From Candidatus Izemoplasma sp. (GTDB lineage Bacteria > Bacillota_I > Bacilli_A > Izemoplasmatales > Izemoplasmataceae), in contig SLFZ01000104.1 in NCBI GenBank assembly GCA_007123975.1, forward strand, positions 1-33,307: a stretch of 33,307 nt of DNA, given 5' to 3'. Position 1 is the first letter of the stretch. Each line of letters opens with the position of its first letter. Under the pieces are notes generated by a model. It did not search any database. It saw nothing but the letters and a program-made list of their open reading frames with translations, and was not told the origin of the DNA. Of the stretch, positions 7,826-14,922 are shown in pieces. Position numbers and translations under genes: made by a program.

Positions 7826-9370
7826 ATGAGTTTACTTGAAATGCAGGGCGTCTCGTTCGGCTACGCCGATGAGACGCTTTACCACGAAGCGGCGCTACGG
7901 CTGTTCGAAGGCGAGCATGCCGCGCTTGTCGGTGCGAACGGCTCAGGCAAAACAACCTTGCTCAAGCTGTTAAACCGCGAGTTAAAACCCGACATCGGCA
8001 CCATTGCGTGGGTCAATCACATCCGGGTCGGCTATCTCGATCAATACGCAAGTTTGCCAGAAGATCGTCTCGTAAAAGACTACATGCAAGAAGCATTTGC
8101 GAGTCTTTTTGCGATCGAGCGTGAGATGGAGTCGCTTTACGAACGCGCCGCCACCGAAGCCAAACTCGACAAACAAACGCGCATGTTCAATCGCGCCGCT
8201 CAACTAAGCGATCAGTTGCTTGAACGGGAGTTTTACGCCATCAAATCAAAAATATCGGACATCACCAACGGCCTCGGGCTCCCGCTTGATGTGCTCGATA
8301 AACCAATTGGTCACCTCTCGGGTGGCATGCGGGCCAAGATTATCCTCGGCAAACTGTTGCTCGAAGAAGCCGACGTGCTTTTGCTCGATGAGCCCACCAA
8401 CTTTCTTGACGTTAAACACATCGATTGGCTTGCGCGTTTTTTACGCGAATACCCGAAATCTTTCATTGTGATCAGCCATCATGAAGCGTTTCTAAGGGCC
8501 ATCTCCACAACCGTGTTCGCCATTGAAAGCAAACAGATCACGCGCTATAAAGGGGACTATGATTTTTACCTCGAGCAGCGCGCACTGCGCCAACGCCAAC
8601 ACGAAAAAGACTTCGTTTCGCAGCAGAAGTTCATCAAGCGTACCGAGGAGTTCATCCAAAAGAACATCACCCGCGCAAAAACGAGCAAACGCGCGCAAAG
8701 CCGCCGAAAAATGCTTGCAAAACTCGACCGAATCGCCGCGCCAAAGCGCGATCGTCACTACCGATTCGCCTTTCCACTCGCGGCCGCGAGCGGGCGTGAT
8801 GTGCTTGCGGTAAACGCGCTTGAGATTGGTTACGATGAGCCACTTGTCGAACCGATTGACATGGAAATACTTAAAGAGGAAAAGGTGGTCATTACCGGGA
8901 AAAACGGCATCGGCAAATCAACCTTGATTAAAACCTTGGTGGGCGACGTCGATAAGCTCGGTGGTGGTTTTCACTGGAGCGACACGGTGCGCGTTGCCTA
9001 CTTCGCTCAAGAAAAATCGATGCCCGAAGGCAGCACGCCGTTCTCGCTCATCCACGACACCTACCCGCGCTTCACGCGGAACCAAGTGCTAACCTTGCTC
9101 GCGACGCACGGCATTGACGCCGAGATGGCAAGAAGGCCGTACGCGTCGTTATCGGGGGGCGAACAAACAAAAGTGCGTCTGGCTTTGCTGCGACATCAAA
9201 AAGCCAACGTGCTGATCCTCGATGAACCCACAAACCATCTCGATAAAGCCGCAAAAGAAGCGTTGAAAGAAGCGTTAATTGATTACCGTGGCACGCTCGT
9301 GCTCGTCTCACATGAGAAGCCGTTTTACGAAGCGGTATGCGACTATGAAATCTCACTATACACCACGTAG
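7826..9370 (+). CDS. ABC-F family ATPase (ribosome-associated, two nucleotide-binding domains)
   Basis: The 514-residue protein has two ATP-binding cassettes and no membrane segments, the hallmark of ABC-F. NBD1 has Walker A GANGSGKT (36-43), signature LSGGM (164-168) and Walker B LLLLDEPTN (184-192). NBD2 has GKNGIGKS (358-365), LSGGEQ (442-447) and LILDEPTNHLD (463-473). The linker (about 240-315) is long, charged and basic (KRTEEFIQK, AKTSKRAQSRRK), as expected for the P-site tRNA interaction motif. Such proteins act on the ribosome as translation factors or give resistance to ribosome-targeting antibiotics; it resembles the YdiF/YbiT housekeeping type more than known resistance proteins, but this is by eye. 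No in-frame start nearer the ribosome binding site exists, which makes the leader unusual. It sits between mscS and a nitroreductase. Confidence 0.93.
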   Translation: MSLLEMQGVSFGYADETLYHEAALRLFEGEHAALVGANGSGKTTLLKLLNRELKPDIGTIAWVNHIRVGYLDQYASLPEDRLVKDYMQEAFASLFAIEREMESLYERAATEAKLDKQTRMFNRAAQLSDQLLEREFYAIKSKISDITNGLGLPLDVLDKPIGHLSGGMRAKIILGKLLLEEADVLLLDEPTNFLDVKHIDWLARFLREYPKSFIVISHHEAFLRAISTTVFAIESKQITRYKGDYDFYLEQRALRQRQHEKDFVSQQKFIKRTEEFIQKNITRAKTSKRAQSRRKMLAKLDRIAAPKRDRHYRFAFPLAAASGRDVLAVNALEIGYDEPLVEPIDMEILKEEKVVITGKNGIGKSTLIKTLVGDVDKLGGGFHWSDTVRVAYFAQEKSMPEGSTPFSLIHDTYPRFTRNQVLTLLATHGIDAEMARRPYASLSGGEQTKVRLALLRHQKANVLILDEPTNHLDKAAKEALKEALIDYRGTLVLVSHEKPFYEAVCDYEISLYTT

Positions 9371-9379
9371 GAGGATTGT

Positions 9380-10114
9380 ATGAAGAAATCATTTGCGCAC
9401 TTGTTTCTTGAAGGCACGAAGTACCAAAACATGCCAAAGACCGACCAACAAGAAGGGTTAGACGCACCACCCCTTGAAACGCCGTGCAAAGGTGAGCGAA
9501 TTCCCTTGCCCAACGTCGATCTCAGCACATACCGCATGGCCTTTGCCGACGCCGCCTCACAACGTCGAAGCGTACGCCGTTTTGCGGACGCACCGATTTC
9601 CACCACAGAGTTAAGTTACCTTCTAACAATGACGCAAGGTGTGCAAAACGCATCGGAAAAACACACGTTGCGTTTCGTGCCGTCTGCAGGCGCACGTCAC
9701 GCCTTTGACACGTATGCCTTTGTGCAACGCGTCGACGGCCTTAAACCAGGCCTCTACCGATACCTTGCGCTTGAACATGCGCTGGTGTTGCTTGAAACTG
9801 AGGATGCCTTGTTTGCCCGCCTTGAGCGCGCGTGCCTCGGCCAAAAGATGGTGTCGCAAGCGCCGTTGACGATGGTCTGGGTTGCCGATATTTACCGCAT
9901 GGCATACCGGTATGGCGAGCGTGGCATGCGCTACATGCATCTTGATGCTGGCCACGTATGCCAAAATCTTTACCTCGCGGCTGAGACGATAAACGCCGGC
10001 ACCTGCGCGGTCGCGGCCTTTGATGATGATGCGATGAATGCGCTTCTAAAGTTGGACGACAAGACGCATTTTACAATCTACCTTGCTCCCGTTGGAAAAA
10101 AACAAAAAGCCTAA
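9380..10114 (+). CDS. SagB-type / nitroreductase-fold FMN oxidoreductase
   Basis: The 244-residue product is a nitroreductase-fold enzyme of the SagB-type dehydrogenase group. Features are QRRSVRRFADAPIS (about 61-74, FMN phosphate binding), PSAGARHAFDTY (about 96-107), GLKPGLYRY, and the late segment RYMHLDAGHVCQNLYLAAE. An N-terminal stretch of about 50 residues precedes the core. In thiazole/oxazole peptide pathways SagB oxidises azolines, but no precursor peptide, SagC/SagD cyclodehydratase or exporter is nearby, so a stand-alone FMN-dependent oxidoreductase of unknown substrate is more likely. The start follows TAGGAGG closely, and the binding site overlaps the ABC-F stop codon, so the two genes are one unit. 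Confidence 0.85.
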   Translation: MKKSFAHLFLEGTKYQNMPKTDQQEGLDAPPLETPCKGERIPLPNVDLSTYRMAFADAASQRRSVRRFADAPISTTELSYLLTMTQGVQNASEKHTLRFVPSAGARHAFDTYAFVQRVDGLKPGLYRYLALEHALVLLETEDALFARLERACLGQKMVSQAPLTMVWVADIYRMAYRYGERGMRYMHLDAGHVCQNLYLAAETINAGTCAVAAFDDDAMNALLKLDDKTHFTIYLAPVGKKQKA

Positions 10115-10139
10115 AAAAGGCTCAAATCACGCCCTGCTA

Positions 10140-10168
10140 TTGCAAGAATGCGCTAAATAGCGTATCAT
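10140..10168 (+). promoter_or_regulatory. Promoter of the small membrane-protein gene
   Basis: TTGCAA (10140-10145) and TATCAT (10163-10168) are spaced by 17 bp. The start of transcription would be near 10175, giving a leader of about 30 nt with an AAAGGAG binding site before the ATG at 10204. Confidence 0.55.
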
Positions 10169-10203
10169 AGAGATGTTTTATCACAGCACAAAGGAGCCCG
10201 ACA

Positions 10204-10557
10204 ATGCCCGAAGAAAAACCCACCACAAAAAGTTTTCATGACAACGAGAGCGAAGACCTTAAGCGCGAAGACCGTAAAAATGTCTACGGTGATTTTTATC
10301 GTCGCCGTGCGACACGCCACGAATGGGAAAAAAAGATGCACCCGGTTCCAAGCGCAATATTGAATGGATTCATGCTGCTCTTTACAGCCTTCATTAGCTT
10401 TATTCTCCCAGTCTTTGGACTGGCCGCGTGGTTAATCTATCGCGATGTGCGAGAAGGACACGGACAGTATTCGTTTGTCGGTCTCGCCCTTGGCACGACG
10501 CTTTGGACGGTCAATTTTATCACCAACTTTTTCGCCAGCTGGTTTTTCTACGGCTAA
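10204..10557 (+). CDS. Small two-segment membrane protein, unknown function
   Basis: The 117-residue protein has a highly charged, probably cytoplasmic N-terminal half (Glu/Lys/Arg/Asp-rich through about residue 46) and two predicted membrane helices (about 51-80 and 90-115). It ends right after the second helix (FFASWFFYG). I recognise no family; the overall layout resembles small hypothetical proteins that are common in Bacillota. The start ATG follows AAAGGAG by 7 nt. A promoter lies upstream and a strong terminator directly downstream, so it is its own transcription unit. No functional hint comes from its neighbours. Confidence 0.8.
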   Translation: MPEEKPTTKSFHDNESEDLKREDRKNVYGDFYRRRATRHEWEKKMHPVPSAILNGFMLLFTAFISFILPVFGLAAWLIYRDVREGHGQYSFVGLALGTTLWTVNFITNFFASWFFYG

Positions 10558-10564
10558 CCCCATG

Positions 10565-10589
10565 AAGGCATGCGACGGCATGCCTTTTT
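10565..10589 (+). terminator. Terminator directly abutting the thpR ribosome binding site
   Basis: AAGGCATGC (10565-10573) pairs perfectly with GCATGCCTT (10578-10586) around a GACG loop and continues into TTT. The AGGAGG of thpR starts at 10590, one base after the T run. No promoter is visible between the hairpin and thpR, so it may act as a partial terminator or attenuator. Confidence 0.75.
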
Positions 10590-10600
10590 AGGAGGAACTT

Positions 10601-11164
10601 ATGCGGCTATTTCTAGCGGTACCGATTGACCGCTCACGTCGTGAGGCGCTCGAAACTTGGCGTGAGGCGATGACCCAAGATCTTGTTAGAGGGCGTCCGG
10701 TGAACTCGGACAACTTTCATATTACCATGGTCTTTCTTGGTGAAGTCGACCAGGCTCGTTTAAAGGCCATTGTCGAAGCCGTACAAGCTGCTTTGCTTGA
10801 TGAAAACCCCACAGATTTCGTTTTCACGCGCATCGATGCATTCACCCGGGGAAGTGAACACCTTATCTATGCCGCAGGTGACAGCGTTGATGCGCGGCTC
10901 AAAAGCATCTATATTTCACTTTATGAAGCCATAAAAAGCCTTGGATTCACGCTCGACCGAAGGCGTTTTAAACCGCATATCACCTTGCTGCGGCGTGCGA
11001 TCACGACCAGCGAACCGAAACGACGCATGGCACCGCTACGTATCCCGATTGATGCCATTGTCCTTTACGAATCACGGCGAGAACACGGCCATTTACGCTA
11101 CATCGAACTCGAGCGATTTCTGCTTGTCAAACCCAGTCCCCTAAGAAAGAAGGATTTACGATGA
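10601..11164 (+). CDS. thpR: RNA 2',3'-cyclic phosphodiesterase (2'-5' RNA ligase family)
   Basis: The 187-residue product is a full-length member of the LigT/ThpR branch of the 2H phosphoesterases. Both HxT motifs are present: H40-I-T42 (NFHIT) and H126-I-T128 (KPHITLL), in the expected spacing. ThpR opens 2',3'-cyclic phosphate ends of RNA to 2'-phosphates, and can join tRNA halves in vitro; its physiological role is not settled. AGGAGG ends 5 nt before the ATG. The stop overlaps the start of psuG (ATGA), so the two proteins are translationally coupled, which links RNA-end processing with breakdown of a modified nucleotide. Confidence 0.92.
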   Translation: MRLFLAVPIDRSRREALETWREAMTQDLVRGRPVNSDNFHITMVFLGEVDQARLKAIVEAVQAALLDENPTDFVFTRIDAFTRGSEHLIYAAGDSVDARLKSIYISLYEAIKSLGFTLDRRRFKPHITLLRRAITTSEPKRRMAPLRIPIDAIVLYESRREHGHLRYIELERFLLVKPSPLRKKDLR

Positions 11165-12078
11165 ACATTCATCCTGACATCAAACGCGCACTGAAGGAAA
11201 ACAAACCGATTGTGGCCCTTGAATCAACGATCATTACCCATGGGCTCCCGCACCCTGAAAACGTTGACATGGCGCGCGAAGTCGAAGGCATCGTGCGCGA
11301 AGCTGGAGCCGTTCCGGCGACGATTGCCATCATCGAAGGCGTCATCACCGTGGGTCTTCATGATGCTACCCTCGATGCGCTTGCGTTGCATCCTGCGCCA
11401 TTGAAGGTGTCGACGCGCGATATCGGCTACGCGATAAGCCAAAAGAAAACCGGTGGAACCACCGTCGCCGCCACCATGCAGATTGCAGAACAAGTCGGCA
11501 TCCATGTCTTTGCGACCGGCGGCATCGGCGGCGTGCATCGCGGTGCTGAGTTGTCTTTTGATGTCTCAAGCGATCTTGAAGCGCTTGGAAATTGTCGCGT
11601 CGCGGTTGTTTGTGCCGGCGCCAAAGCAATCTTGGACCTCGGTAAAACGCTCGAAGTGCTCGAGACCAAAGGCGTTGAAGTCGTTGGTTATAAAACGGAC
11701 ACGCTGCCTGCGTTTTACACGCGTTCAAGCAAGCACGCTGTCCCTCATCGCCTCAATACGCCAGAGGATGTTGCGGCACTCATGCATGCCAAATGGTCGT
11801 TTGGGTTACCCGGTGGGGTGGTTGTTGCAAACCCGATTCCCGAGTCCCATGCGGCCGATGAGGCGTTAATTGAAAAAGCGATTGCCAAAGCACTTCAAGA
11901 CATGAAGCATCAAGGCATCATCGGCAAGGACCAAACACCCTACTTGTTAGAGCGCGTTCGACAATTGACCGAAGGAAAGAGTGTCGACGCGAATGTGGCG
12001 CTGGTTCGACACAACGCCGCTGTCGCTGCCGACATCGCCGTGGCTTACGCGAAACAACACCCGCTAAACGACGCTTAA
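11161..12078 (+). CDS. psuG: Pseudouridine-5'-phosphate glycosidase
   Basis: The 305-residue product matches PsuG over its full length. It cleaves the C-C glycosidic bond of pseudouridine 5'-phosphate, giving uracil and ribose 5-phosphate, with a metal ion and a catalytic lysine. Family motifs are ALESTIITHGLPHPENV (Glu21), ATGGIGGVHRGAE (118-130), SFDVSSDLEAL (132-142), CAGAKAILDLGKTLE with the expected catalytic Lys155, and RHNAAVAADIA near the end. It starts at the ATG overlapping the thpR stop. The usual partners, the kinase PsuK and a pseudouridine transporter, are not in the window, so the phosphorylated substrate must come from elsewhere. Released uracil could feed the PreA/HyuA-type genes at 20.5-24.1 kb (speculative). 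A terminator overlaps the stop codon. Confidence 0.95.
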   Translation: MNIHPDIKRALKENKPIVALESTIITHGLPHPENVDMAREVEGIVREAGAVPATIAIIEGVITVGLHDATLDALALHPAPLKVSTRDIGYAISQKKTGGTTVAATMQIAEQVGIHVFATGGIGGVHRGAELSFDVSSDLEALGNCRVAVVCAGAKAILDLGKTLEVLETKGVEVVGYKTDTLPAFYTRSSKHAVPHRLNTPEDVAALMHAKWSFGLPGGVVVANPIPESHAADEALIEKAIAKALQDMKHQGIIGKDQTPYLLERVRQLTEGKSVDANVALVRHNAAVAADIAVAYAKQHPLNDA

Positions 12079-12092
12079 TAAGGCGTCGTTTT
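12067..12092 (+). terminator. Terminator of the thpR-psuG unit
   Basis: AACGACGC (12067-12074) pairs with GCGTCGTT (12083-12090) with an 8-nt loop that contains the psuG stop codon. A short T-rich tail (TTCTTATTC) follows. Confidence 0.75.
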
Positions 12093-12162
12093 CTTATTCA
12101 CAATTCTTTCAAAGTGACCGCTAAATACGCTTTCTAGCCTTTCATTTTTACGGTTTTTTTGG

Positions 12163-12168
12163 TACAAT
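12163..12168 (+). promoter_or_regulatory. Probable -10 element before the gmk-like gene
   Basis: TACAAT sits 26 nt upstream of the ATG at 12194 in an AT-rich gap of 115 nt after the psuG terminator. The -35 region is T-rich but has no clear hexamer. The gap holds nothing else that I can see. Confidence 0.4.
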
Positions 12169-12193
12169 GCTAGCAACAAAAGGAGGGTGTTCG

Positions 12194-12730
12194 ATGCTTG
12201 TGTTAATCGGCGCCAGCGCCAGCGGAAAAACCGAATTGGCGAAACGGCTTATTGCCAACCACGGTTTCGTCAAGACCATCACCTACACCACGCGACCCAA
12301 ACGCGCGCGCGAAGTCGATGGAGTTGATTACCATTTCATCGCCGACGACGCCTTTTTAGCCAAGCAATCCGAAGGCCAGTTCCTCGAGACGACGGAGTAC
12401 CACGGCTATCGCTACGGCACCGCGTTCAACGATGCTCTGCCACACCGCGTTGTCATCGTTGATATCGATGGTGCAAACGCCATTTTAGATGCCATGCCCG
12501 AGGGCGTGGTCGTTGTGTATGTTGACACCGACAAGGCGGTACGAAAAAGACGAATGCTATCCCGTGGGGATGCCGAAGCGGATGTCGAATCACGCCTTGC
12601 AATCGATGATGCGTCGTTCAACCCGACGCGTTTAAAGCGCGTCGATCACATCGCCTCGAACAACCAAGAAAAGCTGGCGGACCTCGCAAGCGATATTGCC
12701 ATGTTTTACCACGACAAACTCGGTCTTTGA
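12194..12730 (+). CDS. gmk: Guanylate kinase (or guanylate-kinase-like) enzyme
   Basis: I start this at 12194 (178 residues), 6 nt after AAAAGGAGGG; an ATG at 12167 lies inside the probable promoter. Guanylate kinase features are the P-loop GASASGKT (6-13), the GMP-binding TTRPKRAREVDGVDYHF (about 34-50), GQFLETTEYHGYRYGT (about 63-78) and the lid-like RGDAEADVESRL. The family converts GMP to GDP with ATP. It is shorter than typical Gmk (about 200-210), and the P-loop has ASASGKTE in place of the common PSGxGKST, so it may be a divergent or second copy. The usual neighbours of housekeeping gmk (rpoZ, priA, remA) are absent. A terminator overlaps its stop codon. Confidence 0.85.
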   Translation: MLVLIGASASGKTELAKRLIANHGFVKTITYTTRPKRAREVDGVDYHFIADDAFLAKQSEGQFLETTEYHGYRYGTAFNDALPHRVVIVDIDGANAILDAMPEGVVVVYVDTDKAVRKRRMLSRGDAEADVESRLAIDDASFNPTRLKRVDHIASNNQEKLADLASDIAMFYHDKLGL

Positions 12731-12743
12731 GTTTGTTTTTTAT
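12714..12743 (+). terminator. Terminator overlapping the gmk stop codon
   Basis: ACAAACTC (12714-12721) pairs perfectly with GAGTTTGT (12729-12736), loop GGTCTTT, followed by TTTTTAT. The left arm and loop encode the last codons of the gmk-like protein. The nnr ribosome binding site starts only a few bases after the T run. Confidence 0.8.
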
Positions 12744-12764
12744 TCGTAAAAAGGAGAGATTGTT

Positions 12765-14279
12765 ATGCCGTACGTGGTCAGTCCGGAGGCAATGCGACGT
12801 TACGATGCGCGTTGCATATCGCGTGAAAAGATTACATCGTATGCTTTGATGGAGCGTGCTGGAACGAGACTTGCCGATGCGCTAGTAAGCAAACCATGGT
12901 TTGCAGCGCGAGAAGCTGCACAGATTCTCATCGTCTGCGGCCCCGGGAACAACGGGGGCGATGGGCTGGTGATCGGCCGCGTGCTTGCGTTGAAAGGATA
13001 CGCGGTTACCTGCGCTGTGCTTGCGGCACATGAAGCCTCCGACGACAATCGCAACGCACAGCAAGCCTTGGATGCAACGAGCGCAAAACGCATGCATGTG
13101 AACGAGGTTCATGAACTCAACCCTTTAATAGATAAAGCAAACGTCCTTATCGACGCTGTGTTTGGCATCGGCCTCGACCGTGCGCCGACCGGTCTTTATG
13201 CCGAGGCCATCCACGCCATCAACCAGCGCGACGCAACGCGCATTGCGATTGATATACCATCCGGGCTTCACGGCGATACCGGTGTTGCTTTTGACCCGTG
13301 CATCAAGGCTGATTACACGCTTGTGGTTGAGGCGTTAAAACGTGGAAACCTAATGCATGACGCGCTCGATGTGTCGGGGTTAATCGATGTGGTCGATGTC
13401 GGCATTGATTGCAGCGGTGCGTCGGAGTCGTTTACCCGAGCAAACGCTTTGCATGGTGCCATCCCGCTTCGTCCTCACCACTCCCACAAGTACCAACACG
13501 GCGTCGTGCAAATTATCGGCGGTTCTTACGACATGCCCGGCGCACCAGCTCTGGCCGCGCATGCGGCGTATGCGGCTGGGGCCGGTTTGGTGATTGTGTC
13601 GACGTCGCGGCCGGTGCGAGATATGTTGCGCAATGTGCCGGCAGAGGCGATTTTCGCCACCATTCCCGATAACGGCATCCCTTCTATTGAGCGTGCCGAT
13701 GCATTCGTCATTGGACCGGGTTTGCTTGCCTCGCCATCGGCGAGAGCAACGCTTCGCGCCACGCTTCAGCATGATGCGCCAACCGTTGTCGATGGCGGCG
13801 CCTTGGCGATGTTTATCGAAGGCGTTCAAGAAAAAGCGAACAAGCCCGTTGTGCTGACGCCACACGCTGGCGAGATGGCGATGTTGTCTGGCGTGGATTC
13901 TGATGCGTTCAGGCAAGATTGGTATCGCTTTGCACGTGAAGTCGCAGAAGAACACCGTGTGCATGTGCTTTACAAAGGGCCCTGCAGTGTGCTAATTGGA
14001 CCTGACGGATCGGCGCGCTACATGCTGGCTGGCAATCCCGGCCTTGCGAAAGCCGGAAGCGGCGATGTGTTGGCCGGAATCTTGGGCGTGTTTTTGGCGC
14101 AAGGCTATGCCATTGACAAAGCGGTAGGCCTGGCGGTTTACGTCCACGGGATGGCGGCCGATGTTTCTGCGGCGTCGCGTGGGGAAGCAAGCGTCATGGC
14201 CAGCGATGTGATTGCTGCGTTGCCGGAGGCCATCAAACTGTTTTCGAAAGACGCCACAAGGCCTGCAAATTTCCTTTAA
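12765..14279 (+). CDS. nnr: Bifunctional NAD(P)H-hydrate epimerase / ADP-dependent NAD(P)H-hydrate dehydratase
   Basis: The 504-residue protein is the usual two-domain metabolite-repair enzyme. The N-terminal YjeF_N epimerase domain (about 1-220) shows CGPGNNGGDGLVIGR (58-72) and AIDIPSGLHGDTG (161-173). The C-terminal ribokinase-fold dehydratase domain (about 235-490) shows IGGSYDMPGAPALAA, LTPHAGEMAML (364-374) and NPGLAKAGSGD ending in the expected catalytic Asp434. Together they turn damaged NADHX/NADPHX back to NAD(P)H, the dehydratase using ADP. AAAAAGGAGAG precedes the ATG. It directly follows a terminator and has no visible promoter, so it may be expressed by readthrough from gmk. It ends just before the promoter of the purine cluster; a functional link is not evident. 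Confidence 0.95.
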   Translation: MPYVVSPEAMRRYDARCISREKITSYALMERAGTRLADALVSKPWFAAREAAQILIVCGPGNNGGDGLVIGRVLALKGYAVTCAVLAAHEASDDNRNAQQALDATSAKRMHVNEVHELNPLIDKANVLIDAVFGIGLDRAPTGLYAEAIHAINQRDATRIAIDIPSGLHGDTGVAFDPCIKADYTLVVEALKRGNLMHDALDVSGLIDVVDVGIDCSGASESFTRANALHGAIPLRPHHSHKYQHGVVQIIGGSYDMPGAPALAAHAAYAAGAGLVIVSTSRPVRDMLRNVPAEAIFATIPDNGIPSIERADAFVIGPGLLASPSARATLRATLQHDAPTVVDGGALAMFIEGVQEKANKPVVLTPHAGEMAMLSGVDSDAFRQDWYRFAREVAEEHRVHVLYKGPCSVLIGPDGSARYMLAGNPGLAKAGSGDVLAGILGVFLAQGYAIDKAVGLAVYVHGMAADVSAASRGEASVMASDVIAALPEAIKLFSKDATRPANFL

Positions 14280-14304
14280 ACTGGGCGCTTTACTATGATA
14301 TAAT
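14275..14304 (+). promoter_or_regulatory. mocA: Candidate promoter of the purine-degradation supercluster
   Basis: TTTAAA (14275-14280, overlapping the nnr stop) and a perfect TATAAT (14299-14304) are 18 bp apart. It is the only convincing promoter I find between nnr and mocA. The expected leader is about 45 nt. It holds two direct copies of GATACA (14321-14326 and 14333-14338), placed where an operator could be. No purine or molybdenum-cofactor riboswitch is recognisable in so short a leader. Confidence 0.5.
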
Positions 14305-14355
14305 AAAAGGTAATACCAACGATACACATTCTGATACAAACAGCGGGGTGATTGG

Positions 14356-14916
14356 ATGCTCACCGGCATTGTGCTCGCCGGAGGCAAAGCCTCACGCATC
14401 GGTCAAAACAAGTTGCTGATGCCCATTGACGGCATCCCTATAATCCATCACGTCATCGGCACGATGCGCCGCCATGTTAATCGCGTCGTCGTGGTGGTAG
14501 GGCATTATGCCAACGAACTCGCCGATGCGCTCGCCAATGAAGAGGTTCATGTCATCGTGAACGACAAGTACGCGCAAGGCATGTTCACATCCGTGTTGGC
14601 CGGGCTAACCCATGCTGATGGCGATGTGGTGATCGTTCCGGGCGACACACCTTTCATTCAATCATCAACGTATCGCCTTCTCTTGCAGGCAAAAGGGGGC
14701 ATTCGCGTCCCTGCGTATAAGGACCGTCGCGGTCACCCGATTTTCATCAGCGAGCCATATGCCGCGATGTTGAAAGAAGAGCCTGCCGATTCTAATCTCA
14801 AAGCGTTTCGAAACCGACATGCGTTTACCACGGTGCCGGTCGATGATGAGGGCATCTTACTCGACTTCGACACGCACGATGATTTCCTGTATCATGCCAC
14901 GAAAGAAAGGGACTGA
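14356..14916 (+). CDS. mocA: Molybdenum cofactor cytidylyltransferase (MocA/YgfJ type)
   Basis: The 186-residue product is a MobA/MocA-type nucleotidyltransferase with VLAGGKASRIGQNKLLMP (6-23), the metal-binding VPGDTPF (Asp97, 94-100) and a RRGHPIFIS segment. Members that sit with xanthine-dehydrogenase-type genes transfer CMP from CTP to molybdopterin, making the MCD form of the cofactor used by molybdenum hydroxylases. Length and context fit the YgfJ subgroup, defined by association with selenium-dependent hydroxylases. It has a good promoter and a GGGGTG-type binding site, and it is the first gene of the cluster. The two hydroxylases downstream are its obvious clients. Confidence 0.9.
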   Translation: MLTGIVLAGGKASRIGQNKLLMPIDGIPIIHHVIGTMRRHVNRVVVVVGHYANELADALANEEVHVIVNDKYAQGMFTSVLAGLTHADGDVVIVPGDTPFIQSSTYRLLLQAKGGIRVPAYKDRRGHPIFISEPYAAMLKEEPADSNLKAFRNRHAFTTVPVDDEGILLDFDTHDDFLYHATKERD

Positions 14917-14922
14917 TAACGC

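Noticed and set aside
10095..10130. Hairpin with AGCCT/AGGCT arms and, on the minus strand, a long T run, resembling a terminator
   Set aside because: The T run is on the minus strand and no minus-strand gene is nearby; on the plus strand the tail is not T-rich. It overlaps the lysine-rich end of the nitroreductase gene and may be chance.
14305..14355. Purine riboswitch or molybdenum-cofactor riboswitch before mocA
   Set aside because: The leader is only about 45 nt, too short for either, and no conserved core is visible.
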